Part shown: positions 35,741-49,599 of the stretch, piece by piece
How positions within the stretch are numbered: the stretch's first letter is position 1
How the letters are laid out: every line of letters begins with the position of its first letter
Origin: Sipunculus nudus
Lineage: Eukaryota > Annelida > Sipuncula > Golfingiida > Sipunculidae
DNA: 64,000 nt
Assembly: GCA_026874595.1 (NCBI GenBank)
Contig: CM049313.1
Coordinates: 56,811,159 to 56,875,158 of the forward strand
Direction: 5' to 3'
Notes under the pieces: generated by a model
Database searches by the model: none
What the model saw: the letters and a program-made list of their open reading frames with translations, nothing else
What the model was told of the DNA's origin: nothing
Position numbers and translations under genes: made by a program

Positions 35741-37050
35741 TGAAAATTAAATCAACAGTTGGACAAAATTTAAGGTATTGATTTTTTATTTATGCTAATA
35801 ACTTGAAAAATTTGCAAAATTCAGATCTAATTTTGGGTAAACAATTGAATCTTGATTAAATAAAGTTATATTCCTGAAAAAAAAGTCTCTAGGTTCAGCA
35901 ATTCTCATGTTAGGTGAGTAAATATATTTCCTGATTTTTTTAAAAAATTGCATTATGTTTTGGCCATAACTTCAAAATAATACCCAATACTGACCTAATT
36001 TTTGGTATGTTCATAGAAAATGTATGAAATAAATGTGAATACTAAATACAATCAAAAACAGATCACTGGTTTATATTAGGCAGCCTTGAAGTGTAACAAT
36101 GGCTTCTTTTATGGAATACGGAGTTTTTTTTCCTTAATATCTCGAAGGAACGAAGTCCAAATGACCCAATTTTTGGTATGGTAGGAGATTTTGGGGACAT
36201 CTAAAATTATGCCAACAGCCTGGGGAGCATAGAGATGTGCACTGAATGACCTACAGTCATCAAAGTGGACTGCTTGACAATGTAAGGGAATACAACAAGA
36301 GCCTCCAAAAAATTCAATAACTAGCCTAATTTTGCAGCTTTTATTTTCAAATTTCAGATTTTAACAGATTAAATCCTTATGTATACATGCTGTGAAAATT
36401 AAATCCACAGTACTTACAGGAAAAAAACGTGCCGTGACCAAAGTTGGGCAAAATTTAAGGTACCAATTTTATATTTTAGCCAATATTTAAAAAAATTTAA
36501 CAGATTTTGATCTAATTTTTGGTATACAATTAAATTTTGATTAATTAAAGTTGTATTACTGGAAAAAAATCCCTACCTTTAACACTTTTGGTCTTAAGTG
36601 ACCAAATATCTTCCTGATTTTTTTACAAAATCCAATTATGTATGGGCCCATAACTTTTTTAAATTATATAATACTGACTTAATATCTGGCATATACATAG
36701 GAACTATATAGAGGAATATTTATGGTAAATATGAAGAAAACCAGATGAGTGGTTTTGATATTAGGCAGTCCTGAAGTGTGAAAATAGATTTCTAATAAAA
36801 AATTGAGGTTTTTCCTTAATATCTCGAAGGAACGGAGTCCTATTGACCCAATTTTCGGCATGGTAGGAGATTTTGGGGACATATAACTGTATGCCGAATT
36901 TCAGATTCGTAGGTCCAACGATGTCGAAACGTGCCAGTCTTATGGACTGACATCCAGACGGACGGACGGACAGACAGACAGATGGACGGACGACGGACAA
37001 TGGACCACGACTATAGCTCAGATGACTTATAGTCAGCTGAGCTAAAAATC
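35740..37050 (+). mobile_element. Third copy of the hairpin-ended element, two internal units
   Basis: Two diverged units (35740-36220 and 36420-36960) share landmarks with the large inverted repeat: 'gacctaatttttgg', 'gatattaggcagtc' and 'ggcatggtaggagattttggggacat'. They are followed by a GGAC array (36956-37000) and the hairpin terminus at 37014-37044. The element lies in the intron between exons 37374-37489 and 33580-33661. Confidence 0.75.
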
Positions 37051-37373
37051 ATTCAAAATCAATTTTCTTAAACTTTGCCCAATGAAACTTGTCAAGGAGA
37101 TGTTTATTTAATTTGTATATGCTGGAATCTAAACATAAAACATTTTAAAAAATTACAGAAAAAATCAGAAATTCTACATTTCTTAGTTAAAAATAGTCTC
37201 AGCAATTTATACATGAAACAAATTTATAATTAGAACTAAGGAGCTGAGCAAACTAAACCAGCACCCAAGCACCATCAGTAAATGATATTTCCAGCTTCTG
37301 GAGAGTGTCTGGATAATATTATTATTAAAAGGGCTGTGTGGAAATATTATTGGATGGCACAAAATTATTTCAC

Positions 37374-37489
37374 CTCCTTGCCATCGAGGGCAGCCTTGAC
37401 CTTGTGTAGACGGTCCTCTGCCTTTTTTTGGGCACTGCTGTAAAAGATTTTGGCTCGCAGTGCTTCTTCCTTTATTGGCTCTGTTATAG
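37374..37489 (-). CDS. HVCN1-like: Voltage-sensor protein, S4-to-coiled-coil linker exon
   Basis: Two leading bases and 38 codons lie between 'gtcttttccag' and GAG|GTGAAA. It reads ITEPIKEEALRAKIFYSSAQ and then a lysine/glutamate-rich helix ending LDGKE. The leading CT joins the G of the S4 exon to give alanine. In Hv1 and TMEM266 the S4 helix runs on into a cytoplasmic coiled coil that drives dimerisation; this exon has that position and composition. The donor GTGAAA is weaker than most, but the next exon continues the helix in phase 0. Confidence 0.85.
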
Positions 37490-37519
37490 CTGGAAAAGAC
37501 AAGTGTCAGTATACAACAA

Positions 37520-37935
37520 GCAAATTTGTGGAATTTATGTCACCCTCTTCCACCTCTTGTTTTCCCCTGCTTGCCCTATCAACATATGTTTTAGTTTTTA
37601 TTGTCTCCTGAAGATGTCTCCACATGTAACAGTGGCTGTGTTTTAGTGTTCATTGTCCCCTGAAGATGTCTACACATGTCATAATTTTTGGTTGAGAATT
37701 GGGAACCAAAGGGATATTTTTTGTTTTATTTTTGAGCTGCTGATCATAAATTTTCAGACAGACACTCCTTAACCAATCCCAACCAAGGTATGCATGTGAG
37801 CAATCAATGACCAAATTTGAATGAAATCAGATAATACTTAGGAAAAATTATTGCACAGAAACAAAAACCTGCTGGAGGGACAGACAGAAAAAAAACCCAA
37901 ATCAATGTCGCCTGTTCCAAGGAAGCAGGGGACAA
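37520..37935. repeat. Interspersed repeat (copy 2 of 3)
   Basis: Same ordered landmarks as 30910-31310 and 57060-57425, including 'gaatttatgtc', 'cccctgaagatgtctccaca', 'ccaaccaaggtatgcatg' and 'aaatcaatgtcgcctg'. Confidence 0.7.
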
Positions 37936-40541
37936 TAATTAGACAATAACTTAATTGAAATATTTCAACCTTAACTTCTCAAGTTATAAATTAACCTACC
38001 AGATAGTGATGGGCTGATGATGAGTTATAACTGATACCATTGGTCAGTTGGTGCAAAATACTAACTGATCATTGCTGTTGCCATACCATAATTGTTAACA
38101 AAGTTTTGCACAGGCTCTCTGATGTAGATATGTATAATTTTATATAATTCAAATCACCAAACTTTAGAGAATTTGGTGTTCACTTATAACTCCATACCTA
38201 ACTTTACTCTATATAAACATGTATGCTATATAATTATTACATTTTCTGAGTCAAATCATGGTTTCATCAAGTAATTTGTACATACAAAGGACTGCAGAAG
38301 AGTAACTGAGAAAAGGTTTCAATTTTGCATTGTGTAGGCAGATGATATGTAAAATAAATATAACAATGTAGCATTATTGACAAGGAAAATAATCCTCCCT
38401 CTGAAATATTCCAAAACCATACTTGGTATGACTATATATGAAAATTTTTAGTGCAACCATGAAAACATTTCCCTCTTCAGCTCAGATCAAACGATATTTG
38501 CTTTGGTTGAAAAATGATTTTTATATTGCAATTTTTCCTTGTACAAATGATATCCCTTAGCTTAAGACACATGGTGTGACAAAATAGCTTGTTTTTTTAA
38601 GGTATTAAATTAATTTATTGTTCCACATTCTTTGGTTTCGTTCTTGGTACCTTAATTTCTGACTATACCTGCTTCATTAACTGACAGGAAATGCTTTTTT
38701 TTCATAACACAAATATAACAGATCATTTGAAGCATAGACATCATACATTTAAGTACGTCATTGATACATCAGTCAAAAAATACCATCTGAAGTACCGTAT
38801 ATCTTCTTATTTAAACCAAGAAGATATACAAAGTCCAGGTGCGGGTTTAAATATGTTTGGGGTTTCAAAAAAAGGAAACACAGTACATATGATGATGCAT
38901 AAAGAGTGATGACTGAGATATTATATGTAGTTAAGCAATATGTAGAACTAGAGAACATTCAGGGAGGGGTCATCTGAAACATCCAAAACACTGGTTGTTT
39001 TTGTTTGTTTTTTTTCTGACTAAACACGACAAAACACTCATTTAAATTCAAATCTGAAGCAAAAAAACTGGCACCAATTGATAAATTATCATCTTTTGAA
39101 TATGTCAATGCAGTACGTATCATGCCAATAATTTGTAAAGTAAAAGAAAACAAGAGTGTTTTGTACCCCTGACAGGTGCTCAGCATGATTGCCACTTTGG
39201 CCATTATGTGGCAGCATCATAGCTGGCTGCCATGTCCGTCGGTGAACCAACTGCGACATTAAAGACTCATATATCTTTATTTCATAAAATCATGATACAA
39301 TATTGCACAGATGTGTTTAACATGATGATTATTAATGGATTGTTGTTATGTTTTGGCTTCAGGTCTGAAGTAAAGTGCATGTTTCATGGTGTTTCATCAC
39401 ATCAGTGTTTTGGGTGTTTGGGAGGACTGCTGACTGCACCTCTGCATCCAAATCCCCTTCAAAATCTGCCAAAAATAAAATCAATTCCTCTTTGTCTAAT
39501 GGTTCACCCTTCTAAAATACCAATGAAACTGATTAAGAACTTGGGCTTTGGTTAAAATGTAAGGATGTCCTGACAGACAAATAGGGGAGAAAACACAACC
39601 TCTGCCACAATGACACACAAACAGGGGTAAAAACATAGCCTCCGGCCACCACTTCTTAGTAACACAGACAGGATATGGTTGAGTGCATAATCTTTATTAT
39701 AAGCAGGTCATTAGTGTGGTCTGTTTCTTAATTTTTTTTCTGTCTGTGACCATGTTTTCATTGCTTTTCATTCTTTTTGACATATACATCCTGATTCCTG
39801 GTTTTTGGTACAGAGCCTGGTAGGATGTTCTTCTTACCTCCTTCATCCTGTCTGGTAGGGATGCTATGCAGTGAGACATAATTAGCCTCTATTGTAACAC
39901 TCTTGATCAGGTGTGCCCATCCAGGTCTGACTCATATGCACAAAGACCTTTCAGGAAATCATGTTTTGTGTTTATAGAAGATTTTTCTCTGCTATGATTT
40001 TCTAAAAAAAATCTGTACAAGATATCTTTATCTAAAATTATTTATTGATGTACCATGAAATTATTTATTGATGTACCATGAAATTCATATTAAATTTTCC
40101 TTGGTCACTGGTAATTTTTTTGGATAAAAATGTACAGACAAGTATCACTTATTTAATTATTCTTATAGTCACCTGTCATAATTCACCTTTCCCTGCTAGA
40201 ACCTATATAGAATTTTTACTACATGAAGACAAAATGACCTTTTATTAATGAAGTTTATGCATGTAATAGGGATTCCAGCATCTCTTATAATATAAAAGCA
40301 AAAAACCAATTTCACTTTCCCAGAGATTTGTTGCAATATGATGGGCCCTATATTAACCACACCTCTTTGAAGCATGTTTTGAACTCTGGACCCTCAGCTG
40401 TGGGGTTCTATAAATTCACTTTGAAATTCTAACCCAAACCATTTCTTGAACTTTTGAACCCTTAGACTTTGGATCATGTGACAATTACAGTAGATCACAT
40501 GACTTGAATATTAATTACAGAGAGGTACAGGATCCACTCAC
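37936..40541. other. Intron sequence, nothing recognised
   Basis: No exon or clear element. The frame at 39232-39555 lacks coding character and splice context. A short direct duplication 'aaattatttattgatgtaccatg' lies at about 40036-40081. Confidence 0.5.
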
Positions 40542-40734
40542 CGTAATAAAGACAAGCTATCCTCCACAGACGTAGCACCACAATATAACCAGTGGGATAC
40601 GTTGCACGTTTACCGGCATTCCCAGCAGTCATTGCTATATACACAGTGAATGCAATTCCCACTACAAAACAGTCCAACAGCTGTAACCTGTCAGCCATAA
40701 TGTTCTTTCCTTTCGCAATGATTCTGAGAAGTAT
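40542..40734 (-). CDS. HVCN1-like: Voltage-sensor protein, end of S2, S3 and S4 exon
   Basis: 64 codons plus one base lie between an acceptor 'ttttttttcag' and TACG|GTGAGT. It starts ILLRIIAKGKN, completing S2; the Arg matches human Hv1 K157. S3 is LQLLDCFVVGIAFTVYIAM: its first Asp matches D174 of the charge-transfer centre, but the D185 position is Tyr. S4 is VVLRLWRIACLYY: two arginines match R205 and R208, but the third (R211 in Hv1) is Cys. The loop NAGKRATYPTGY joins S3 and S4. These are features of the Hv1 proton-channel/TMEM266 group. Altered S3 and S4 residues could change voltage sensitivity or abolish conduction. Confidence 0.9.
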
Positions 40735-43700
40735 CTGAAAAAAAAGACAAAACATGCATTAATGGCCTCATCTTTAATAAAAAGCCCTTTTTTTATGTCC
40801 CCCCAAAACTCATAGATATGTGTACTAATCTTATTTGTTTTTATAACAGTGGGGAAATACTATATGAAATAAATGTAAAGGTTAAATTAGGTTCTGTAAA
40901 CGTGCAGATATTTAATTTTTTTGCAGTAGCTCTAACTGGTATGGTCTAAAACTAGTATTGTATTAATTGTAATGGTAGTAATATTATGTTTATTTTTAAC
41001 ATTTTAACAATGATAATTATAATGACAGTTTATATTTTCATTGATAATATTATTACATAAGACTCTTTCTTCTCATTATAACTGGTTTTATTACTCCATT
41101 AAAAAGAGGATGTATGTGCAATAATTCAGGTATATTCATGAACTAAATAAATCAATCTTCATTTAGAAGGCACCAGCATCTCCTGACATTAAGCTCTAAT
41201 GATGAAAATACAGAATCTGCTTGTGTCACAACTTCCTGTTTTTGTGATACATCTGAGGTCACAGCACATGTACATGTATTGATGTTTACAGCAGGTCATT
41301 TAAGGTCAAGGACTTTGATTATGTGTACTTTATGTGCACTAAATGAACCTCTATATGGTTTGAAAGGAAAACCCGCAGTATCTCTTGCTAAACAGTTTTA
41401 TATACCAGTAGAAATACCTGTATTAAATTGTCATGTAATGGACCATGTCTACATAGGTATAGCATTACCTGGAGCCCACAGGGTCATTTAAGTGCAACAC
41501 CTGCATTTATATATTTAATACTGTCACCAAATGTGTTAGTAAATACAATTTAATATAAATATTAAAATATTCACTATAAGTCATGTCCATAGCCTAGATG
41601 GTCATTCACATATAAGACACCACTTTATTATACATCATTTCTAAATTGCAGCTACATGTTTGCTCAGCCTGGATAGTTGTATAATTAATTTTATTCTGTG
41701 ATTTCTCATTTGTGGAGACTCTCTGATCTGTAACCAACATAAAGAAATTATATTTATTTAAGATAAAACAATTCTCTATCAAAACTATTTCTCACATACA
41801 AAGGTGGTAACTTCCTAGAATCTAGAATTCTAGTTTCAATATACATTTTTGTGCCTTCCAGTCTACATCTTCTAATATCAGAGGGTTTTTCATGATTTAA
41901 TAGACTTTCAGGTCACCATGAAGCACATATGGGTGCTTTCCATTCAAGTCACATTACCTGCCTCCCATCAGGGTTCTACCACTACATGTCTTTCTTGAAC
42001 ATCATCTTTTACCTTAGCAGTAAAATAACAGCTGTGGCATGCTGGCCGATCCACCTGCCTGACCTTGTGGCCATCAGGATGACCTGTGATCCAACAAACG
42101 CTAACACAGCCAGGTTAATTACAACCTAACACAGTAACTGATACAATGACTACACTTACCAGACAAAATCTACACTAACAAAGCAGATAAATTTATCTTA
42201 CTTTAAGGTAAACATATTACCTTTGCTAGATCAGCTTGATATAGTTATTGTAACCCAATAGGTTCTGAAGTATTTAATTACACAACAGACCATTCCAAAC
42301 TAAACTATCTGTTGCACTTCCTTACTGATTAAAAAATTAACATTAATATAAATGAACCAGAGAATTACTGCCTAATATTCATTGAATATCAGAATGATCA
42401 ATCAAATAATGGACAGTCGGGTTTAAATGGTTGGAAATACAATTCCTGTACATGGCAGTGCTAATAATAAATTAAACATTGTTATGCATTTCATAATGGT
42501 TATTTAATAGTGCAGATAAGTGATAAATTTGTGCAGTGTATATAGTCTAATTTCAATTAGGAAGCTTATCCCGTCAATCAACATTTATAACACTGGAGCA
42601 CTCTGAGTATGTCAGTGCATCCATCATTTCTATCATGAATCAACTCAGAGATACCACAAGGCCCTCCATAGAAGATTTTGTCATTGTATCTACCCTTATT
42701 GAATATTGATCCTTGCAATGTTCAGAATGATACCATCAAACATCTCATCTCAAACCCAGTCTTTACACAGTAGATTGAATATTGAGTAAGTTCCTATTAA
42801 TGGATGCATTGAGGAAATGCAGTCCTTTTATCATGTTCACCTAACTGATCACTATAAACATGTCACTGGAAATGATTCAACACTTATTTGTGTATTACAT
42901 AATGACTATTGGCATAGAAATGATATGTATGTTACACACAAATATTTAGAGAAAATAAAATACACACTAATGTATTGCTGTCATCTTGCTGCCATCATAT
43001 TCTTTTGTAAAAAGATATACAACCGATATTTATCAAATAACTTCCTTTCATTCATAGACAGCAGAGAATTTTCTTCTTTTTTTTCAAAACAACAGAGAAG
43101 ACAATTATTGATCACAAAGATGTGCTTTATAAAATGATGAAGGATTTCTGCATATGAAGACTCAAAACAGATAAGTCACAGGTCAAGCTATACATGGCAA
43201 GAGCTTTATTCGAGACCCACTGCTGCCACAATACTAGCAGAAAGGCCATTCAAAAGTCTAAGTTCACCAAATAAAGCATTCTGTATCAACATATTTTGTA
43301 ATGAAATCTGGAATCCCGAACAAGGTATATACATTATCTGGATCCTCCTAATTTATACCAATTATTTAACAGGAATCTAATTTCTAGAATTCACAAGGGA
43401 AAAAAATAACTTTATTGTAGTACTCTCTTCACTCCCCAGATGGCAGCTAGGTGAGGGTCTACAGTCTCTGTCTGTCTTCTTTCTTAAATGTACAAACCCC
43501 CAGTGAGAGCACCATGTAGCTATGGTCACTGGTTTAAAATTGCTTGGATCATAAGGAACTGAGGAAGAGGCTAAATGTAAAGGTTGCTTAAAGTTGGAGA
43601 AATTAACTTTCATCTCCAAGGAGATGAAGTGGTAGCCAGCAATTCATGAATAACTACGGAGCACAAGTCAGGTGAACACCAGTCAGATGACTCATTGCCT

Positions 43701-46000
43701 AGTAACCAGACCATGTGTGATATTTGCTGACCCTCCACTGAGCTTACCCAGACTTGTGGATCTATCCTATTAAATTAACCGCTACCATCTGCTGTGCTTA
43801 ATAAGGGCCTTCACTGTAAATGTATATATTCACTAACTACAGGTGACCTTGCCCACAATAAGAAATGAGGGTGGTATTAAAAGGTTATGCCTGTAGAGAG
43901 CATCACCTGTGTGAAGACAGGTGTATATAATGTGATAACAGGTGCAGGTAATTTAAATTTTAAAATTTATGAATGGACAAATTAAATTTCTAAGTGTCAG
44001 TTATAATACAGGAGAAAGTCATATAAGGACATACCTGCATGTGTGTGTATGTGTGTTACTTATAATCTCAACATGTACTCATATACTTGTATGTGCATGC
44101 ATATGTCAGAAGAATGTGAATCTCATAAGATCCAGAATCTTCCCATAAAGAATGAAAATTCCAATTCTCCCTAAGAAAAATGAGAATACCTTTTATTCCC
44201 AGGCGAAAACAGGAATCTATTAATAAAATCTCTAGATTCTCATTTCTGTTTTTATTTTCAGGGAACAACAGGAATTCTTATTGTTTACAGAACTAAATTA
44301 TTTGTAATTATGCAATATGATATTCTTTTACAGGAAGGGTAGGTTTGTTTTACTGACTGTATCTTCAGGGAATAATGAGAATTCCCATTCTTTCCAGGAA
44401 TATTAGAATCATGAGATGGTATGAAATTATGATTCCTGTTTTTCCCAGGATAAATGAGAATTCAAGTCACCCCCACCTGGGGTGATTGAGGATTCTCATT
44501 TTTCTCAGGAGAGACTCAAAATCAGTTTTGGAAGGAACAGGAGTCATTCTATGTCAGCTTTTAATTCATATTTTAATCTATTTCACACATCTATCTTAAT
44601 ATTGAACTTTAAGAGCGTAAGAAAATGAAGCTACACAACAAAAAATCCAATTCTCTTAATTAGATAAGATGCATACCATTACATGCTGGGATAAGTATCA
44701 AATAACCAAATTCCATTTCGTATGTTTTTTGTGCCACAAGTTTAATCATGGCAAATACAGGTTTTTGCCACAAAATAAATATAAAATTTCATTCCATTTT
44801 AAAGGCTAGGAATGGTAACACCTGATGTTACAAACAGTGATAACAATGTGCTGTTTAGATGTTTATTTTTTTTTATGAACCTTCCCTACCTGCAAAATGA
44901 TATCATTTTACAATTAATTTATTTCTGAGAAAAATGAGAATTCCTGTTGTTCCTCAGAAAAACCAGGATTCTCATTTCTCATGAGGATATGAGAATCAAG
45001 AGATTTTATAAATCAATTCCCCTTTTTTACACACAATCCTGTATATTTCACACAGTGGTCTGTAACTAGCAATCTAGCAGCATCAATTTAAGAACACAAC
45101 CAATTAGCTTTGAATGATCCTGTATGATCAGCTTCTATTAAAGATTATTTTGCTAACTAGATAATTACCTATAATAAGTAATCTAACCTGGGCCTTAAGG
45201 CACTGGATGACCTATTAGTAAGATATCATCGCTGTGCAAGTAGTAGTTATTGTGGTTGCTAATGGAATGCACACACCATCGGTCACTGATGCAACATCAT
45301 AAATATAATATCCCAGGAGGCCACTACTGGGAAGCTTATTATAGTAGACCCCGCCCCAGGGGGTGAAATCATATACAGTGTGCCCAGCAGGGGTGGTCCG
45401 TGTGGTGGTCACCTCATAGGGAGATCGTGACTTCCCTTACATCATTGTCGGCTTCCATATGTACCTGCTGACCCACAGATTTTAGTCCTTATAGAAGGTT
45501 ATTTAGTGCAATGGAAAATGTATTTCTGGTGAGTGAAAATAAGAGAGACCTGTTCCCTGCTTTTCCAGTTAAATATGTATGCTAAATCACCATGCATTTG
45601 AATCCAGCCAGAAAATACAGTCAACATCCAGTCCTTTGTTTATGTTTATTGCATCTGATAAGTGCAAGTGAAGTTAATGTTACATGAAGAAATTTCTTAT
45701 TCAACTCAAATGTTATAGTAATTAATTAAGTGTTCAGTGGCTTATCATAGGCCATAAATATCCCAGAAATTAAGAGAGGAAGGGTTAGGGTTAGACAGAC
45801 AAACTGATAAACATTAAAACATATTGTTACCATGGTAACATAAACAGCTTACAAGACTGTGATAAATATTTGCCCACACATTTTTTTTGCTTTTCTTTTA
45901 ATTTAGACAAAACTTTTAATGGTCTTACAGGTTTAAATATAATCCTGAATGTTTTTTTTTTTCATTTGGATAATTTTGTAACAATCTGTTTTTTGTTGCC
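40735..46000. other. Long intron section, weak repeats only
   Basis: No exon of the gene is expected here, because S2 and S3 join directly in phase. At 44100-45010 a degenerate motif of the 'gagaattcc...tttctcagg' kind recurs many times at irregular spacing. At 45215-45430 the minus strand is GC-richer and open (HTVYDFTPWGGVYYNKL) but has no splice context. Confidence 0.5.
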
Positions 46001-46008
46001 ATCATGGG

Positions 46009-46212
46009 CAGAAGCGGATCCAAAAGCAGGGTCCAGGGGGTCCGGGACCCCCTGTTTCAGCCGCTGTAACCTTTTTTTAGGCTTTCAGACCAATTCTATG
46101 GTCTGGGTCCGCCCCCCTTTTTCCAGACCTGGGGACCTTTTTGTAGGGTTTTGTCATTAGTCCTCCTGGCTTGGACCCCTCCTTTTCCTGAACCCTGGAT
46201 CCGCTCCTGATA
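46009..46212. mobile_element. Short MITE-like element with 10-bp inverted ends
   Basis: 'agcggatcca' near the left end and 'tggatccgct' near the right end are exact reverse complements about 190 bases apart. The GC-richer interior contains 'gggtccgggacccc' and 'cttttttaggctttcagacc'-type text. No coding sequence. Confidence 0.65.
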
Positions 46213-46869
46213 GGTATTTGGGTATTGCACTATTTGTGGATTGCCCACATCCCATTTTATATATCCCTATCTTAACTTTTTACTGTAAATAACATATACA
46301 GACTTGCAGTGCAGATAGGAAACATGCACTGTAACATTTGTTCAAGAGTGTCTAAATTTCAGGTTATTTTTATTGAGTAACTTGACCTCTGACCTGGGAA
46401 CAGGTGATGGTAAGTGAGTGGTGGGTTGTAATACTTGTATCTGTGATGCTCTAGTGGTACTTTACAAGTCCTTGTGGAGGCCAATCAACTCCGACCAGAC
46501 TCGCACAGTCAGATTGAGCGTGGTCCCCTTTTTGGTCTGGGAGAGGATTTTGTACCAAATACCATACAACTACCCCCTTAATCCCCAGCTGTACATATGT
46601 AAAGACTATCGTAGGCCTATTGAGTGGGTACAGTGTTGTACATAGTTACATTGGTTAATATGGTTATGTGATACCAGGTACATGTGTCTACTTTAAGCAA
46701 AGGTATAATCACGCAAAAGCTAAATTTTCAGTCTGTGAAAACAGCTTATATGACCTACAATATTTAGTTTAATTTAAGACTGTGTATGTGTGCATGTTTG
46801 TTTATATATTCATTTTAATTTTTTAGTATAAAACTTTTTTTCTCAGTCTACTAAAAGGCATCATTATTG

Positions 46870-48300
46870 GTCCTTAATTTAAATGGGCCTTATCAAGTAT
46901 GTTGAATTAACTGGAAAATAGCACCTTCTCTTTGAATTAAATTGGTACCTGCCAAAATATTGCCCTGAATATTGGCTTAATTACACCCTGTACATGAGTA
47001 TTTAAAAAAAAAACAGTGTGCTGTGATGGTTCTACTGGGAAACTTTCGTATAAAGCAAAAGTGAACTGATAGTGTGAAAGATTAGGCATAACATTGTTCC
47101 TTATTATATCCCTTTAAAAAACAGAAAAGAATATATAGCTAATTTGTAAGAAAAAAAGACCAACACACATACATCTGAAAACATAACAGGTAATTACCTC
47201 ATACATAATGGCACCCTTTTTTACTTAACTGTTTAAATGTCAATTTATATAACTTTACTAGATTAATTAATCTTATTAATATTGACAATAAGGGAGCAGG
47301 AAAATAAGCCATTATTAGAAAGTAGAAATGTGACATGCTAATCCCCTCCCCTTTCAACGACAAAACAAACTTGATCATACACAATAATAAACTTATAGAT
47401 CAACAGAAACATACACACAACTACTCTCCATCAAGTATAGGATACATCAACAGTCCACATACTCAATCACTACCAGTGTATTCATATTGTTAAGCAAGGC
47501 AAGCAGGAATATTTAAGGTCTGGTTGATAAAGCTAGCTACTAACTATAAAAGTGATCTGTTACAGCTGAATGGAGTTTTGATTACATATACAGTATGACG
47601 TCATTAATTTGCCATTTCACCAAATTTGCCTGAAGCAAAATAATGCAGAAGTCCTTTCATGCTGTTTTTCACCTGTTTCACTTGAAAAACTCACTTGCAT
47701 TCAGCCATCATGTCCAGTTCTGTCAATATACTGTGATTGGTTCCACATTTGAGAAATAGAAATTTTGCAATTTTACAGAGATTTAATCTGGAGCAATATA
47801 ATGCCTATCCTTTTACACTATCAGTTCACTTTTGCTTTATACAAAAGTTTCCCAGCAAAGCCATACCATCACACAATCTGAATTATATATGTTGCATACA
47901 GTGTTTAACACCTTGTTATGGCACTGCGTGTTTGTAAACACTGTCCACATGATTATGTTTACCTTAACAAGGCTGCATGACCAGAGGTCTAATGGTGAGC
48001 CACAAATAAAAAACAATGTTTCAGCAAGCAGGTACATGTAATAAATACATTTCTGGGGCCAAGTCAGTTAGGGCATCTCCTGATTGGCCGGTGTTGTGGC
48101 TCAGTGATGCACAGAATCCCAAGTGCTGTGTTCATTTTGACACCTGTGACTGCGCTCAGACCACTGTTTTTAACACTTGTTTACAGGAATAAGCAAACAG
48201 TTTCAGGGCAATGTTTTGGCAGGTACAAATTTATTTTAAAGGGAAGAAGCTATTTTTTGTGTTAATTCAACACACTTTATGGGTGATTTGGCCCCTTTAT
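46870..48300. mobile_element. Fold-back element with long imperfect inverted arms
   Basis: The left arm (about 46870-47090) is mirrored by the right arm (about 47795-48300). For example 'actttcgtataaagcaaaag' at 47043 pairs with 'cttttgctttatacaaaagt' at 47830, and 'ggtacctgccaaaatattgccc' pairs with 'gggcaatgttttggcaggtac'. The right arm contains extra sequence. No protein is encoded. Part of the right arm recurs at 58500-58690. Confidence 0.7.
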
Positions 48301-48487
48301 CCTTTTCAGGGTTTTTATGAAGGTTCTATTTTCATGAACTTGCCGGAGTATCTCCATTAATACATTAGAATACGGGTAGTCGACAAGCAACTAAGTGTAT
48401 CCGCCAAAATCAGAGTGGAATGGGTGAAGTGAGGCATGGATTGAGTGGCAAGGGGAAATAGAGTGAGGTGCACTGCATATTAGCATG

Positions 48488-49330
48488 GATGTCTGCAGCC
48501 AAAATGTGTATGTAGGTTGCGCCACCTACCACAAATCCAGAAAGCTGTCCAAGTTGTATACATATGCAAAATTTCAGGCATAAAAGTCAAACCATTACAG
48601 AGATATGAGTTATTTTAGCCCGCGGCAGACAAACAGACAGACGCTGTGCAAAAATGGTTGCAGGTGCCCCCCCCTGATTTGTGTATGATGAAGAGCTATG
48701 TACGTGAGATCTATACACATGCAAAATTTTGGCAAAATGGGTCAAACGGTTCCCAAGATATGAGCTTGGATGTCTGCAGCGTAAACTAGAATGTAGGTGG
48801 TGCCACCTGTCATAAAATCAAGAAAGCTGTCCATGATGTATAAACCTGCAAAATTTTAGGCAGTTATGTCAAACCAGTACAGAGATATGAGTGATTTTAG
48901 CCCACAGCAGACAAACAGACAGATGCTGAGCAAAAATGTTTGAAAGTGGCCCCTCCAGTTTTGTGTATGATAAAGAGCTATGTGAGATCTATACACATGC
49001 AAAATTTTGGCCCAATCGGTCAAACGGTTCCCAAGGTATGAGCTTGGATGTCTGCAGCATGAACGTAAATGTAGGTGGTGCCACCTGTCATAAAATAAAA
49101 AAAAACTATCCAGGATGTATACGCATGCCGAATTTCAGGTGAATTAGTCAAACCACTGTAGAGATATGAGTAATTTTAACCCAAGGCAGATGAACAGATG
49201 GACACTGTACAATCATTGTTGCAGGTGGCGCCACCATTTTTTGTGTACGTTATTAAGCTATCAAAGGGCTACATTTATACAAATTTTTTTTCCTGATCGG
49301 TCAAATGGTTCCTGAGATATATGGGTTTAT
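48488..49330. repeat. ~280-bp tandem repeat, 3 copies
   Basis: 'ggatgtctgcagc' starts copies at 48488, 48768 and 49045. Each continues with 'gtaggtggtgccacctgtc', a 'aaaatttcaggca' stretch, 'gagatatgagt' and 'gcagacaaacagacag'. The copies differ by about 10-20 % by eye. Non-coding. Confidence 0.8.
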
Positions 49331-49599
49331 GTATGGAAACAGACAAACAAATATACACTGGACAAAGAGAAAAGTTCAGAGGTCAACCCAAATTGGTTAG
49401 GCACCAGTTCATATGTGACCCAATAATTGGTGTAAGTTTTGGAAAAACTGTCCAGCAGTCTCAGAGGAATTCTCAAGAACAGACACGGCGGCTGTGGCGG
49501 CTTATCTCCATTAATACATTAATTATTTTATATATGGGCACAAAATTTTTCCAGTTTGATGGGGACTTCTGGTTCCATCAAACAAGTGTAATATCTTGT

